A DNA stretch of 64,000 nucleotides, taken from the NCBI GenBank assembly GCA_012845835.1, contig JABAKD010000016.1:8143919-8207918 (forward strand), read 5' to 3'. A model generated the notes under the pieces. The model made no database searches. It was given only the letters and a program-made list of their open reading frames with translations, and was not told where the DNA came from. A program made the position numbers and the translations under genes. Shown here piece after piece: positions 34,245 to 45,045 of this stretch. Source of the DNA: Undaria pinnatifida (taxonomy: Eukaryota; Sar; Phaeophyceae; Laminariales; Alariaceae). The number at the start of each line of letters is the position of its first letter. The stretch's first letter is position 1.

Positions 34245-35175
34245 AGCTTAGAGACAGGAACACGCGATGGGTGTGATGAAAAGCGCTGCACCCGCAAGAC
34301 GCCCTGACCACCTGAGACGGGCCGGCGCGCCTGAAATGTGTGGGGCAGCTCTACACAGAGGTAGGGTGAAAGGTAGGTCGCAGAGCCGTAGTTGGCAACC
34401 CGAGTCCGCCGGAAGCTCGCAAGCCCCCCGCTTGGACGACTGGGCTCCCGTGAGCACAGCTGTGACCAACCGCAGTTGACGAGGCTGCGGTGATGTGGCG
34501 AGTAGTCAGCTCCGGCCACTTAACTGGTCCTGCAGGTACACAGCGTGGTTCACTGCGTAGTGTTACGCGTCTTTCAGCGCAAACTTTACGTGAGCTAGCA
34601 CGTGTGAGTAGCTGTAGCAGCGGCCGGCTACCAGCTAGTAGTCGTGTCCTCAACCTACACACGCGACCAAGCCGGCAACAAGGTATGTGGAAGATGTCTT
34701 GGACAGACTACGCCTCGCGAAGAATCTAAGCGCAGGCGATCTGGTATTCGGAAGTCAGTTGCAAACACGCGGAACCGCGTATAAGAAATAACGGCACTCC
34801 GCGCGCAGAACCAACAACCTGCACAACTCTATTCACCGACCGGAGTCAGCGCCTAGGAATTGCGCCCCCGAATGCTTTACACAGACAGTTGCGTACCGAA
34901 TGTGCAGCCAAGAGCCCAGGTGATCAGTCCGGGCCCAATAAGCAAGCGGGTTGACTCAGTGTGGCCTCCAGCAGAAAGCTGACTCCAGCAGTAGCTCCCC
35001 GCGGAAAAATATCCAAAAATATCCAAATCCTGCAGAATCCAAAAATATCCAAATCCTGAAGGATCCAAAAGTTGCGAATCCTGGAGGACGGGTGTGCTTT
35101 CCACAGCACTCGGCGACAGCAGCAGACGCGCAGTCGCCGCAGGCCCCCACTCACACACACGAGGCTATAATAACC
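34245..35175 (-). other. copia-2 5' untranslated leader
   Basis: Leader between the 5' LTR and gag start. It contains a short tandem duplication (AAAAATATCCAAATCCTG units at about 35010-35060). No open frame is of interest. Confidence 0.7.
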
Positions 35176-35651
35176 TATTATGGATATTGTGGTATATCCC
35201 AGCACGGTGGCAGAGAGGCTGTGTCCCCGACGCTAGTCGGGTTGGTGACACTGTGCAGTGGATAGCCTGGAAGACTCAGGGCTTCCGTGTTGAGAAGATG
35301 TAAATATGTTGTAAACACTGGCGCTTATGTGGCCAACACACACAGATAAACCGCAGACTAAGCAGGAGTCCAGAAGTTGGCTGGGTACTGGAGATGACCA
35401 GGATGGCTACGATGCTAGACAATCCGGAAGGATCTACACGAGAGAGTGGGCTACCTGGATATCAAGGCCACACGAGAGAGTGAGCTACTCGTCAAGGCAA
35501 CAGAGAATCCTACAGTAGTAATTCCTCCGCATATTCATACGCACGTTACATACCAACCGACACATAACAGATCTACGATGATCTACGATGTACAAGTGCA
35601 GTGCTACTGAACATTGACCCATACTGGCTATGTGCTAACATTCCCATAACA
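35176..35651 (-). repeat. copia-2 5' LTR (476 bp)
   Basis: Direct repeat of 28676-29156. On the minus strand it runs from TGTTATGGGAATG to CCATAATA. Confidence 0.9.
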
Positions 35652-36195
35652 AGGATCAAGATTAAGACTAAGACGAAAGATCAATATCAAGGCCAAGCTC
35701 AAGTCCATGCAAGACCAAGACCAAGCCAGCCACGACATATGAGAACCAAGACGAGAGACGAGAGGCGAAGGTGAAGGAAAAAGACCGAGACCAACGTCAA
35801 GACGAAGACGAAGACGAAGACGAAGAACAACACCAAGATTACTACTAAGTCCAAGGCCAAGACGAGAGACGAAGGCGAAAGCCAAGCTAAATGTCGAGAC
35901 CAGCCGCAAGCCCTAGCACCAGCCCCAGCGCCCAGCGCCCAAGACCGAGACAAAGGCCAAGAAGCAGACGAAGACGAAGACAAAGGCATAGACAGAGACA
36001 GAGGCAAAGGCAAAGACAGAGGCAAAGGCAAAGGCAAAGGCAAAACCAAAGGCAAAGACAGAGGCAAAGACAGAGGCAAAGGCAAAGACAAAGACAAAGA
36101 CAAAGACAAAGACAAAGACAAAGACAAAGACAAAGACAAAGACAAAGACAAAGACAAAGACAAAGACAAAGACAAAGACAAAGACAAAGAAAACG
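35652..36195. repeat. (ACAAAG)n / AAGAC minisatellite in intron (right of copia-2)
   Basis: Degenerate CAAGAC units (35652-35890) grade into a near-perfect (AAAGAC)n array at about 36075-36190. It is open in all frames and creates Leu/Cys-, Phe/Val- and Arg/Gln-repeat pseudo-ORFs. Confidence 0.92.
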
Positions 36196-36263
36196 CCAGA
36201 GGCAAAGCCGAAGCCGAATCCCATCCAAATCCATATAAACAAAAGGCAAAGCAACTCTCTCAC

Positions 36264-36408
36264 CCGAAATGTACTCGTGCGTGAGGACGGGCAGCGAGTC
36301 GTGCACCCGCACCGCGGACACCACCCGGTAGTCCCGCGTATCCAGCATCTGGTCCGTTGGAAACGAGAATTTGGGGGAAAGTTGGCACAGCGCGTCGAAA
36401 ACGATGGA
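36264..36408 (-). CDS. WD40-repeat gene, exon (HDSLPVLTHEYIS)
   Basis: An exon of 145 nt reading SIVFDALCQLSPKF, then FPTDQMLDTRDYRVVSAV and RVHDSLPVLTHEYIS, plus one base of a split codon. The donor is TTTCGG/GTGAGAG (36262-36263), phase 1, matching the acceptor phase at 28413. The assumed acceptor is ATATGAG (36409-36410), phase 0, matching the donor at 38060. That acceptor is weak, and the frame is open for a further few codons upstream, so the 5' end is uncertain. The segment ends in the H..xI part of a WD40 blade completed by the next exon. Confidence 0.55.
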
Positions 36409-36411
36409 CTC

Positions 36412-37569
36412 ATATCGCGGAGAAACCAAGCCCAACCCGTCACGTACTCCTCCTTCCCCTCGCCCCCCGTCTCCTTCTCCCCCTCTTTTTCCTCCCGCCC
36501 CCCCCCCCCCCTCCTTCCCCTCCCCATTTTCCTCCTCCTCCCCTCATCCGCCACCCTCCCCCTGCCCCTCTTCTGCTCTTCCTCCCCGTCGTTGAAAATG
36601 CAACGCTTCCGTTTTCCCTCTTCGTGCCTCTTCCCCACACACGCTACCCCCCTTCACTGCCGCCACCGCTACTACCGTTGGCTAACATCCGACCTCACCT
36701 CTAGATCTCCCCTGGTCGTTGTCCACGATGCCACGTACGGCTCACCGACGCCCCACGCTACGCTCGACACGGCGCGCCCGACGTACTTGCTCGCCTTTGT
36801 TTTAAGCAGAAATGTGAAAAACAAAAACGAAAACAAAAACACAAACGGCAGCGGTGAGATGAGTACAAAACCCAATCAACAAAATGACGAAGGGAAACAC
36901 CAACATAAGTATGAAACGAAGTGGGATGCATGATATTACAACAAACAGCAGTTAGTCGGCCGAACGAAAAAACGATCCACAATATCAAGCGGATGAGAAA
37001 AAACAAGAAAACGACAACAACAGTCAGGGACACAGCAGTGCGCAAAGACACAAAGAACGACACCAGCCACATAAACAAGGAGCAAAAACACAATAAATAA
37101 CACGACAACAGTTAGTAGTAGTGCGATTAACAATATTCAAACAATATCAGCCAGATGAACAGGAACAAACAACGACAGCATCTGTCAGAAGAACGAAAAC
37201 AATAACTTCCAGGATGAACAAAAACACGAACAACATCAGTGACAAAAAAACACGACCAACGACAATATCAAGCCAGACGAACATGAACACAAAAAACGTC
37301 AAAAATCAGAATTTTATAAAAACACAAAACACCAATACAACATCGTCAGTCAGTCAGATGAGCGCAACCGACTGGGAAATTGGAGTGAAGCTGTAACGAC
37401 GAAACTGTGCGCACTACTCGTATCATCAACCATTTTGTCGAATCTGGGCTAAGTCGTTCACCGGTACACTACTACTACTACAGTGCCGGTGGTATAGTGC
37501 CACTGCTCTCTATAGTGCCGATGAAACCGCTTGGTATGACTGGGAACACCCTCTTACATAATAGTAACC
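36412..37569. other. Probable intron with CT-rich and AAC/AAA-rich tracts
   Basis: A CT-rich tract (36430-36600) and A-rich low-complexity DNA (36820-37340). No supported coding sequence. Confidence 0.45.
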
Positions 37570-37665
37570 CTACTTGCAATTGTGCCGGTGCCTTGAATAA
37601 TGCCGGTGCCCTGAATAGTGCCGGTGCCCTGAATAGTGCCGGTGCCCTGAATAGCACCGGTGTGT
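37570..37665. repeat. 18-bp minisatellite, about four to five units
   Basis: Unit GCCGGTGCCCTGAATAGT repeated with few changes between 37585 and 37665. Confidence 0.9.
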
Positions 37666-38059
37666 TGGACTGGCACGTACCCATTGAGACCTCCCCACGA
37701 CTACTGCTGTACTACAGCAGTAGTAGTAGATCCCGATGTCAACCCATGTCCGTGATATCAAAAGCTGTTGCGCCCTTTTGAATCAATTGCACCTGCACTA
37801 TATAGCTTTCGGGGCCAAACTGCTTCAAAATAGCGTGCGTTTTTTTCCCAGTAAGTTTTTGCTGTAAGAACCACAGAGTACTACCTACCTGCGCCTTGGA
37901 GACAAAGTACCTGGAGTTAGTGTCGGTTTTCTTCGAAAGGTAAAAACGTAGTACTACCTGCACTTTACGGACAAAGTACCTGGAAAAAGTGCAAGTTGTT
38001 TTCGGCGGCAAAAAGGGTTCAACAGCAGTAGTTTTCCTCTAGCGCCGCCTTGTCCGCAC

Positions 38060-38141
38060 CTTCATGGTTGGCACGCCGGCCATGTCTGGAGGGAAGTTGA
38101 CCACGTGCACGTGTCCTTCGTCGCACCCCGAGACGATATCC
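38060..38141 (-). CDS. WD40-repeat gene, exon (DIVSGCDEGHVHVVNF)
   Basis: An 82-nt exon between a GCGCAG acceptor (38142-38144) and an AAG/GTGCGG donor (38058-38059). It encodes DIVSGCDEGHVHVVNF followed by PPDMAGVPTMK, a WD40 blade strand with the G-x-DEG-x-V turn. The acceptor phase fits the donor at 40253: two bases AG plus G make Arg, giving SGNITDFRVNPLSR joined to DIVSGCDEG. That restores the classical H..xI.d....P...divSg.deG.v.v blade. Donor phase is 0. Confidence 0.65.
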
Positions 38142-38144
38142 CTG

Positions 38145-40250
38145 CGCTCCCACCACCACCATTGCCACCAACACCACCAAAACCATCCCCACCACCGTTC
38201 GGAATAGAAAATAGGGTGAACAGGAAACGGCGGGTACGATGTCCGACGGGTTACTGACGGGTGACAAATGGCCAGTCGATCTATCGGTCTATATGAACCA
38301 GGAGGTACTTCGCTATATACTTCGAAGTAGTATTTTAGCGAATTTAGTGGAAGGATTTGGCACTTACGTATCACCAGCAGAAAACACAAAAAATATATAT
38401 GCATACTGGAGGCAATAGACGGAAACCTAGCCAACCGCGTACCAGGTGTAGTAGACTTACGTCTCAGCGAGTGATTTGTCCCTGGCACACTTGATTAAAC
38501 GGCCTTGCCGCGTTTTCAGAGCTCCCACCTAGAACACGCCTGCCTAACTCCTCATCTAGAAGAACCTTTCCGGCTTTCCTTATATTCCTTGCTTTCTTCG
38601 CGTTCTTCGTTCTTCGTGTTCCATTTTCCCGTTTCTCTTCGTTTTCCCTTCCTTTCGTCGTTAATTCAATGTTAATTGCGTCTTTCTCGACTATCTCGCT
38701 CAGCGTTGACTGGTTTTCGATTCTGATTCGAGTTTCGAAAAAATGTTTTTTGCTTAGTTATTGTGGTAATTTAGTTCCTGCCCCCGCCCCCGACTTTCGT
38801 TACATTTCATTCCCCCCCACACATTTTTTTCGGTTAATATCGCTCGTTTTCGACTATGGATTCTGACTTAAGTTCGAGAAGTTGTGATTTTGGATTCTAA
38901 TTTGATCTCGAGAAGTTGGCTGATGATTTATTTCGATATTTTTTATAATGTGGACAAAAACATCGTACGAATACGTACGTGCACGTTCATTTTGCACGTA
39001 CGCGTATCAGATCATATGATATCACACGATACCAGGTATACACGTTTTGCACCTGTTTCTTCTGCTCAAAGCACAGCAGTAAAACACACCCACCCACAGC
39101 TCTTAGAACTACAATAGTAGTAGCATGTTGTCGTCGAGCATCTACCACAACGACACAACAGCAACGCACTGCGCACTTAGCCCCCAAAGCATCAAAACAC
39201 ACGTAGCAGCTGCTGCGCGACAACACAAGTAGTTTAACTATAAGTAGTCAGAGTTGGCGAGATCCAGCATGGTGTTTGTGTCGTCGAACATTCACAGACC
39301 GCTTTATTTCTCGATTTTTGTATGTGTCCCTTTTTGTATACGTGCAGGCACGAGGTAGGTTTAGGTTTCGTGTTATACGAGCAGCGGTACAAGTTTGTTT
39401 AAGCATCTACCTGCTCCTGTTCAAATCACACAACATGCACACCCAGATCCTGATGATAATATTAATAGCATTTTTTGCCGTCGATCATCTACTGCGAGCA
39501 CTGCACAACGCAATCAGCCCGGCACACCGTCGTAACACACGTAGTACGTGCCGAACATAGCGCGACAATGCACGCAAAAGCAGATAGAGTTGCAGAGACT
39601 CATCATGTCGTCCGCTGTGTTTTCAAAGCGAACGAATACATCAAAATCTGCCCGACCAAAAAACGTATACATCTACAAGCAGCAGATAGCTGGTGATGCG
39701 CGAAGGAATCGCCTTTATTTCCAACTCAGTTTTCTACTCTTCCATCCGCGTCCTTTCTATTTCGTACGGATGGTGCAATTCATGCGTGAATGCGACATCC
39801 GGTTCATTTTCCTGGAGCCTGGAGCTCTTGGCAATTGCAAGTCGAAAGTTGTACCAAATCATGGACCTCTGTCCGCTTCACGTTTTGTTCTATTTGAGCT
39901 GGCGTAGCGGGCGGATGCCGCCCGCGAAGCGAAAGCGCCTTGTATGACATACAGGTAGAACATAGTCTCCTTCGTAGAAACAAGAAAAGGTACAGGCTTA
40001 GACATACACACATATGATAGAAGCAAGCGCAGTCTCGGCATGGAGGAAAAGACATACGCATGGCATAGTCTAGACGTGAAAAGTTTGGATCCTTCGAATT
40101 CGTTCTTGTCCTATGCAAATTCCAAGTATTTTCCTAAAAACAAACGTAGGCGCAGCTTTACAGGGGTTAAGGGATGTTGACCTCCTACAGGCCAAAAAAG
40201 CTGCGAATCGCCCGGCCGAAAAAACAGCGGCGGCAAGTTTGAGTCCACGC
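38145..40250. other. Intron of the WD40 gene, no element recognised
   Basis: About 2.1 kb between two phase-matched exons. No repeats or coding frames of interest are visible. Confidence 0.5.
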
Positions 40251-40252
40251 AC

Positions 40253-40702
40253 CTAGACAAAGGATTCACCCGGAAGTCCGTGATGTTGCCCGAATGCACG
40301 GGCAACGACTCGCTCACCACTCCACCACCGCCACCACCCCCACCGCCGCCCCCGCCGCCTCCGCCGCCTCCGCCGCCTCCACCGCTATTACCCCCGCCGC
40401 CTCCGCCGCCGCTAGAAGTATTCCCGTCAACGCCACTGCTGCTACGGCCACCGCCACCGCCACCACCGCCATCACCACCGCCACCGCTGCCGCCCCCCCG
40501 CGCTCCACCGCTCCCCACCCCTCCATCTACCGTTGCCGCTGCCATCGTTGCCGCCCCCGCTCCCGCTGGCGAGTCGGAAGAGGCTACCCCGACACTCCCC
40601 CCTCCCGCGGCGAAGTAGAACATACCCCCCTGGGCGTAGACGAGTGTGCAGCAGTCGTCATCCAGGGCGTGGATCGCCCGCACGGGTTTTCTTCCCGTCG
40701 AG
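40253..40702 (-). CDS. WD40-repeat gene, exon with long poly-Gly loop
   Basis: A 450-nt exon between a CAACCAG acceptor (40703-40705) and a CTAG/GTGCGTGG donor (40251-40252). It reads STGRKPVRAIHALDDD then CCTLVYAQGGMFYFAAGG, followed by about 75 residues that are mostly glycine, and ends VHSGNITDFRVNPLS plus two bases. The two ends look like consecutive WD40 strands, so the glycine tract sits in a surface loop. GC3 is very high. The exon starts mid-codon, so upstream exons exist or the start is wrong. WD40 proteins are scaffold propellers, but this member's partners and role cannot be inferred. Confidence 0.6.
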
Positions 40703-40734
40703 CTGGTTGGAAAGTCAGCCAAAAATCAGCCAAT

Positions 40735-41065
40735 CACAATTAACCAGATCAACAACCAGTAAATCAGCCAGTGAGCCGGTTCGACAACGAGCAGACAGCG
40801 AGTCAGACAGTTCGACAACCCGCCAATCAGCCAGTAAGCCAGTTCGACCACCAGCCAGTGAGCCAGTTCCACAATAAGCCAATCAGCCAGTCGGCCAGTT
40901 TGACAATCAGCCAATCAGGCAGTGATACCATTCGACAAACAGCCAATCAGCCAGTGAGGCAGTTCGACAATCAGCCAATCAGCCGGTCAGCCAGTTCGAC
41001 AATCAGCCGACCAGCCAGCGTGCCAATTCCACAAGCAACCAATCAGCCAGCGAGCCGATTCGGCA
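40735..41065. repeat. Minisatellite of about 24 bp, CAGCCAATCAGCCAGT-type units
   Basis: Degenerate array of AATCAGCCAGTGAGCCAGTT and TCGACAACCAGC units. It contains no gene. Confidence 0.9.
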
Positions 41066-41220
41066 CCACCGCCACCACCACCGCCGCCGCCGCGATTAGA
41101 GGCCGCCAAGAAAGCGATGAAGGGGGACGGGAGCAGAGAGAGGAAGGTAGGGAGAAAAGGGGAAGGGGAAGGGGAGGGAGAGGGTGAGGGGGGAGGAGGA
41201 AGGTTGGGGGGTGGGGGGGG
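41066..41220. repeat. CCACCG and GGGGA low-complexity tract
   Basis: A CCACCG run (41072-41096) followed by purine-rich DNA and a G run that abuts the LINE 3' end. Confidence 0.6.
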
Positions 41221-42292
41221 CGTACTCATTTGTTTCTTGCCTTAGTCATCTGACCATTGACCACGCATCCCTTTCGAGACGGAGCACCGTTCCTACTCCT
41301 GATAGAGACACCTCCAACAATTGGGCGCTCATTAAGCTTTCTCCATATATTACATAGAAACTGTTTGATTATCTCATCACCTTCCTGTTTCGCCGTCTGT
41401 GGCCACCATCTATCTCGTAGGATAAACTCCTCCATGTCACATTCGTCTAATTAATAATTTCCTCCTCTAACACATCCCGTTCCTCCTTGTATGTTTCACA
41501 TTCTCCTACTATGCAAATCCTACGCTCTATTGTTGTGCCACATGGGCACACATGCATCCACGTACTACTGGCATATTATAAAAAATAAAATACACTCCAG
41601 CTGTGAGATCGAAGATTTCGTCGAAACTAATATTTGCAAGCTGTGTGTGATACTCCGATCGTGCGTTCTACTGGGTGTGTGTCCTCATTAAGGATATACT
41701 TCGTAGGTCGGCGACTCCCCTTAGAACTACAGTGTAGCTTGTACCAGGGTCAACAGGATGATGTCCATCAATCTGTGCGCGGAAACTATAAAACCCGTTT
41801 TGACGAGGACAAAATCTGACAGCTGTGGAATGCACCAGTTTATTATGTGCATCCTGTGGTTACTTAGTTTTAGTATGACCGCTGAGGGGAGGGGGGATAA
41901 GTCGCATAAATAAACACGGGCTTATTGCTTGCGTAATGCTAATAGGAGATAGTAGGGGCGGCGGGGAAGGGGGGGGGGGGGTTAATACTGGTGTATCTCT
42001 TTCTTCTTTCTGGTAACGTTCAGGTCCCCTACACGAAATCGCAGTTTCAGCTTTTTCGCGTATCCATTGGGCCGCGCGATTACGTCTTCATTCCAACATA
42101 TTTCCTCAAACCCCCGTAGATACGATATCTAAGTGTTTCTCCTCTTTCACCTTATTTCTTAGCGCTAGCCTTCCCCTTTCTTCTATCTTTTCTTTTACTT
42201 CTGTCTTGTACCCGCCAAACTTCTCTATGGAAAGTAACTCTTTTTGGTCTCGTCCTAAACCATTCCATATCTTCTCGACTACGTTTGGGAGA
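41221..42292 (-). pseudogene. LINE 3' ORF2 relic, copy 2, split by a retroposon
   Basis: 41221-41565 matches the 3'-terminal part of copy 1 (25208-25570; LERDAW.MV-like end, ATTGTTGTGCCAC landmark). 41996-42292 matches 25601-25905 (TATCTCTTTCTTCTTT, GCAGTTTCAGCTTTTTCGCG). The intervening 410 bp is a family R insertion absent from copy 1. Many stops are present; no function is retained. Confidence 0.75.
41576..41985 (+). mobile_element. Family R retroposon with 10-bp target-site duplication
   Basis: The insert is bounded by TACTGGCATA (41566-41575) and TACTGGTGTA (41986-41995). Copy 1 of the LINE has a single TACTGGTATA at the equivalent place, so the empty site is visible within the window. 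The body starts with an A/T-rich TTATAAAAAATAAAA end and ends in a G-rich run. It contains GATACTCCGATCGTGCG, GGCGACTCCCCTTAG and TGTGCGCGGAAACTAT. It has no coding capacity. This is the best-delimited copy and defines family R. Confidence 0.8.
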
Positions 42293-43694
42293 GAGGGAAG
42301 GTGAAAGGATATCATTATTGGCATTCAGAAACATGCGGGGGAAACGCGAACGCGGCGTCGGCACACTACGTTCGTCGTGGAGGCGGGAGGGTGGGGTGGT
42401 CGCAGAAGTAGAAGCAGCGGCAGCGGCTTCGGTGGCGACAGCGGAAGCAGAGGCGGCGGGAGGCGGCAGACATTCCTACTCTACGTGTCGCTTTTTTTCC
42501 TCTGGCCTGTCGCCCGGTCTGTTTTGAGCGAAAAACAAGTCAGCGACAGATCCACGAGACTGGTCGACTGAAGGGTCGAGAGCCAGCCAAGCCTGTGACA
42601 TACCATAGGTAACAGGTACCTGGTACACTATTGCATCTGCTACAGCCCCAGCAGTCATCGGAATGCATAGGGCTACGACGTAGTAATACGTGGAAATCGA
42701 CAGAAATGTCTTGCTCATTCCTACTCCAAGAAAATGTAGAGTCTACAACTAGTTTTACGTCCAGGCCCCACAACCCTTAACAAACTGTAAGCTAAGACGT
42801 GTTGGCTCGTTTTCTCCACGAAAAATAAGAAAACCATTTATAAAAACTGAATTAGCGTGGGACACACCCTGCCTCACGTACGAAATCGAGCCTGGCAACT
42901 ACACGAGTATCCCAAGTGGCGTGGCGTTTATTTTTCTTCTTCTCACAACCTGTGTTTTTCAGCTCATCTCGTTGAAGTGCTGCAGCATGTATTCATACGA
43001 ACTATGATACCAGGATGACACCAGGTGCTGCAAGAAATAGAATGTCTCGTATTCATACGTATTACATGAAAGAACAACAGTAATGGCAGCGGAAGAAGTG
43101 ATCGCGTCTCAATATCGCCCGGTGTGACCATCAGCATGTGATCATGTCGGCTGGGGTGGGCGGGTGGATGGCGGTGGCGGGAGTGCCGCCCGGAGGGTGC
43201 TTGCTGCCGAATTCACGTACGTATATATGACACGCTGACACGAGCGGGATACGACCCGACGTACATATCACACGCAGAGTAGTACCGCTGGTGGTACAGC
43301 AGCAGCATCTGTTACGGATGGCTGTTGTGGTTCTCACACGAGCTCGCCATGAAGTAGGCCTTTGTCGAAAGACAGGATCCACCAATAATTGTGAGGGGGC
43401 ATGTAGGCTCCAATAACAAATGTGAGCGGGCATGTACCCGGTATGATGTACCAGGTTCCAGGTTCCACGTACAACAAAAGGTACGTGGCCTTCATGCAGT
43501 GGCCCATACACTGGGAGACAGTCACTGCCCCCCCCCCCCTGCCGCCCCCTATCCTTACTTCCAACAAATGCCGCGAAATGCACGAATGCATGCAACACCC
43601 AATAATACCTAACACACGACATGACGAATACCATAATATCCTCTGTCAACGCGCCCGTCCTTGTGTTGCCCCCCCCCGCCCCCAAATCCGCCTA
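42293..43694. other. No gene recognised
   Basis: Open frames (for example 43131-43685 and 42476-42718, minus strand) lack recognisable domains and splice context. Confidence 0.45.
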
Positions 43695-43770
43695 GAAGGG
43701 GTGCGTGGTCAATAGTCAAATGACTAAGGCACGCAACAAATGAGTACCCCCCCCCCCCCCCCCCCCCCCA
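43695..43770 (+). repeat. LINE 3' tail fragment ending in a C run
   Basis: GTGCGTGGTCAATAGTCAAATGACTAAGGCACGCAACAAATGAGTAC followed by 20 or more C residues is the plus-strand equivalent of the LINE 3' end at 25208 and 41221. Only about 50 bp of the LINE remains. Confidence 0.65.
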
Positions 43771-44365
43771 AATCCCCGCCTCGGTTGGATTCCCCCGGCC
43801 GGTTAGGGTTCGCGTGCGTTGGCAACGACGCTGTAAAACAAGTCGCTAGCTAGACCATCAGGGTACCGTCTTTTTTCCCCCTTGTTTTCATGCTTAGGCG
43901 GTAACCGAGATGGTGGTCGAGTTAGACCATATTGTGCGGAGTGCTAAACCGTAACTCCGCGTAAGGGGGGTGATTCCACGTAGTGTGCATGTGGTAAGCC
44001 ACCCGCGAGGCAGATATACAGTATCTCCATTGCTGTCTCTGGAAGTGGCCACACCAGAAAAAAGACAAATTACTTCGAAGCTGTCATCCATAAGCAATAA
44101 AGTACGCACAAGGTGCGGAAGTCCGCCTCGCAAGTGCTTCTTACCAGAATATAGCTCGCCCTTCATGCGGCTCGCCGAAAACCTCACGCCGCTCTGCGCT
44201 TGGTGCACGCAATATCTGCCTGGTCGGTGAAAACCCGACGTGCTCCGTCTGGGCATGGTAGGGATGCGAGTGTCAATCGTCTTAAGACTACGGCTATGCA
44301 TGAGTACACCCCCCCCCCGCCCCCCCGCCCCAAATGGCCGAAAAAGTGGTGGAAATTATGTGCTT
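43771..44365. other. No gene recognised
   Basis: Open frames on both strands without domain evidence. A C-rich run lies at 44309-44332. Confidence 0.4.
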
Positions 44366-44369
44366 TCTA

Positions 44370-45045
44370 TTCCCGCGGAATATTATTCTTCTTTTCTTTT
44401 TACGAAGTCCCCCCTACCTCTTAGGTATCCCCGGGGACTTTACAAAATAAATCGCCCTCCCCTGGGGGACAGCACGGAAAACGATGTCAACCGAGGGGGG
44501 AACATCATTATATCTGCGGTATTCCATTCCACCCCACTGCGACTTGTATACCATGAGCAGTGCGCATCCGTTGTCGTTGCCTGTTGTTCGTTGAATGCTG
44601 TTCGTTGTCTCATTATATGACCGCTCCGTTTACCCAAACTCCACCTGTTACAAAACCAAACCCACAATTTTCCTACCGATACGAAACGTCAATTATGGCA
44701 CACGAAGACTCGACAAAGTAAGCAAAAGCGGCACCAAAACAATCCGACGACAAGGCAAAACGCTTCGTAAGAATACACCCGTAAAAGTCGCCACCGAAGA
44801 CTCACAAGAACGAACGTACGCCCTTCCTGCACGCGGCGGCAGGGAAGCGAGCTACGAGCGAGTCTGTGGCGGATGTGTCGATAACACCGTTTTCTGGAAG
44901 AACCCCCGGCGTGTTTTCTTCCCCCGGGACTTTTTCTCCTTCAACCAAGTTCCCCCTACCTCTTCGTTCTCCCCGGGGACAACGTTTTATTGAAAAACAA
45001 GAGCGCTCGCCCCAGGGGGTGTTGACAGAGGATACTATTAAAATA
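44370..45045. repeat. Diverged direct repeat pair (CCCCCTACCTCTT...CCCCGGGGAC)
   Basis: 44400-44500 and 44945-45040 share CCCCCTACCTCTT, CCCCGGGGAC, a CGCTCGCCC/CGCCCTCCC block and the following AACATCAT-type sequence. Spacing is about 540 bp. Confidence 0.55.

Larger units (their letters stand above)
28676..35651 (-). mobile_element. Ty1/copia LTR retrotransposon (copia-2), full length, inserted in the WD40 gene intron
   Basis: The element is 6,976 bp with LTRs 35176-35651 (5') and 28676-29156 (3'), transcribed leftward. Gag, protease, integrase, RT and RNase H are all present in Ty1/copia order. A polypurine tract (GAGGAGGAG) lies directly before the 3' LTR (29157-29167 on the plus strand). 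The 5' LTR is followed on the minus strand by GGTTATTATAGCC, a degenerate match to a Met-tRNA-type primer-binding site. Gag-pol is broken by five in-frame stops and one frameshift. It has the same transcriptional orientation as the surrounding WD40 exons. The flanks are repetitive and no exact target-site duplication was identified. Confidence 0.92.

Noticed and set aside
35699..36638. Leu-, Phe/Val- and Arg/Gln-repeat open frames
   Set aside because: They translate the AAAGAC minisatellite in an intron; only the segment 36264-36408 has exon character.
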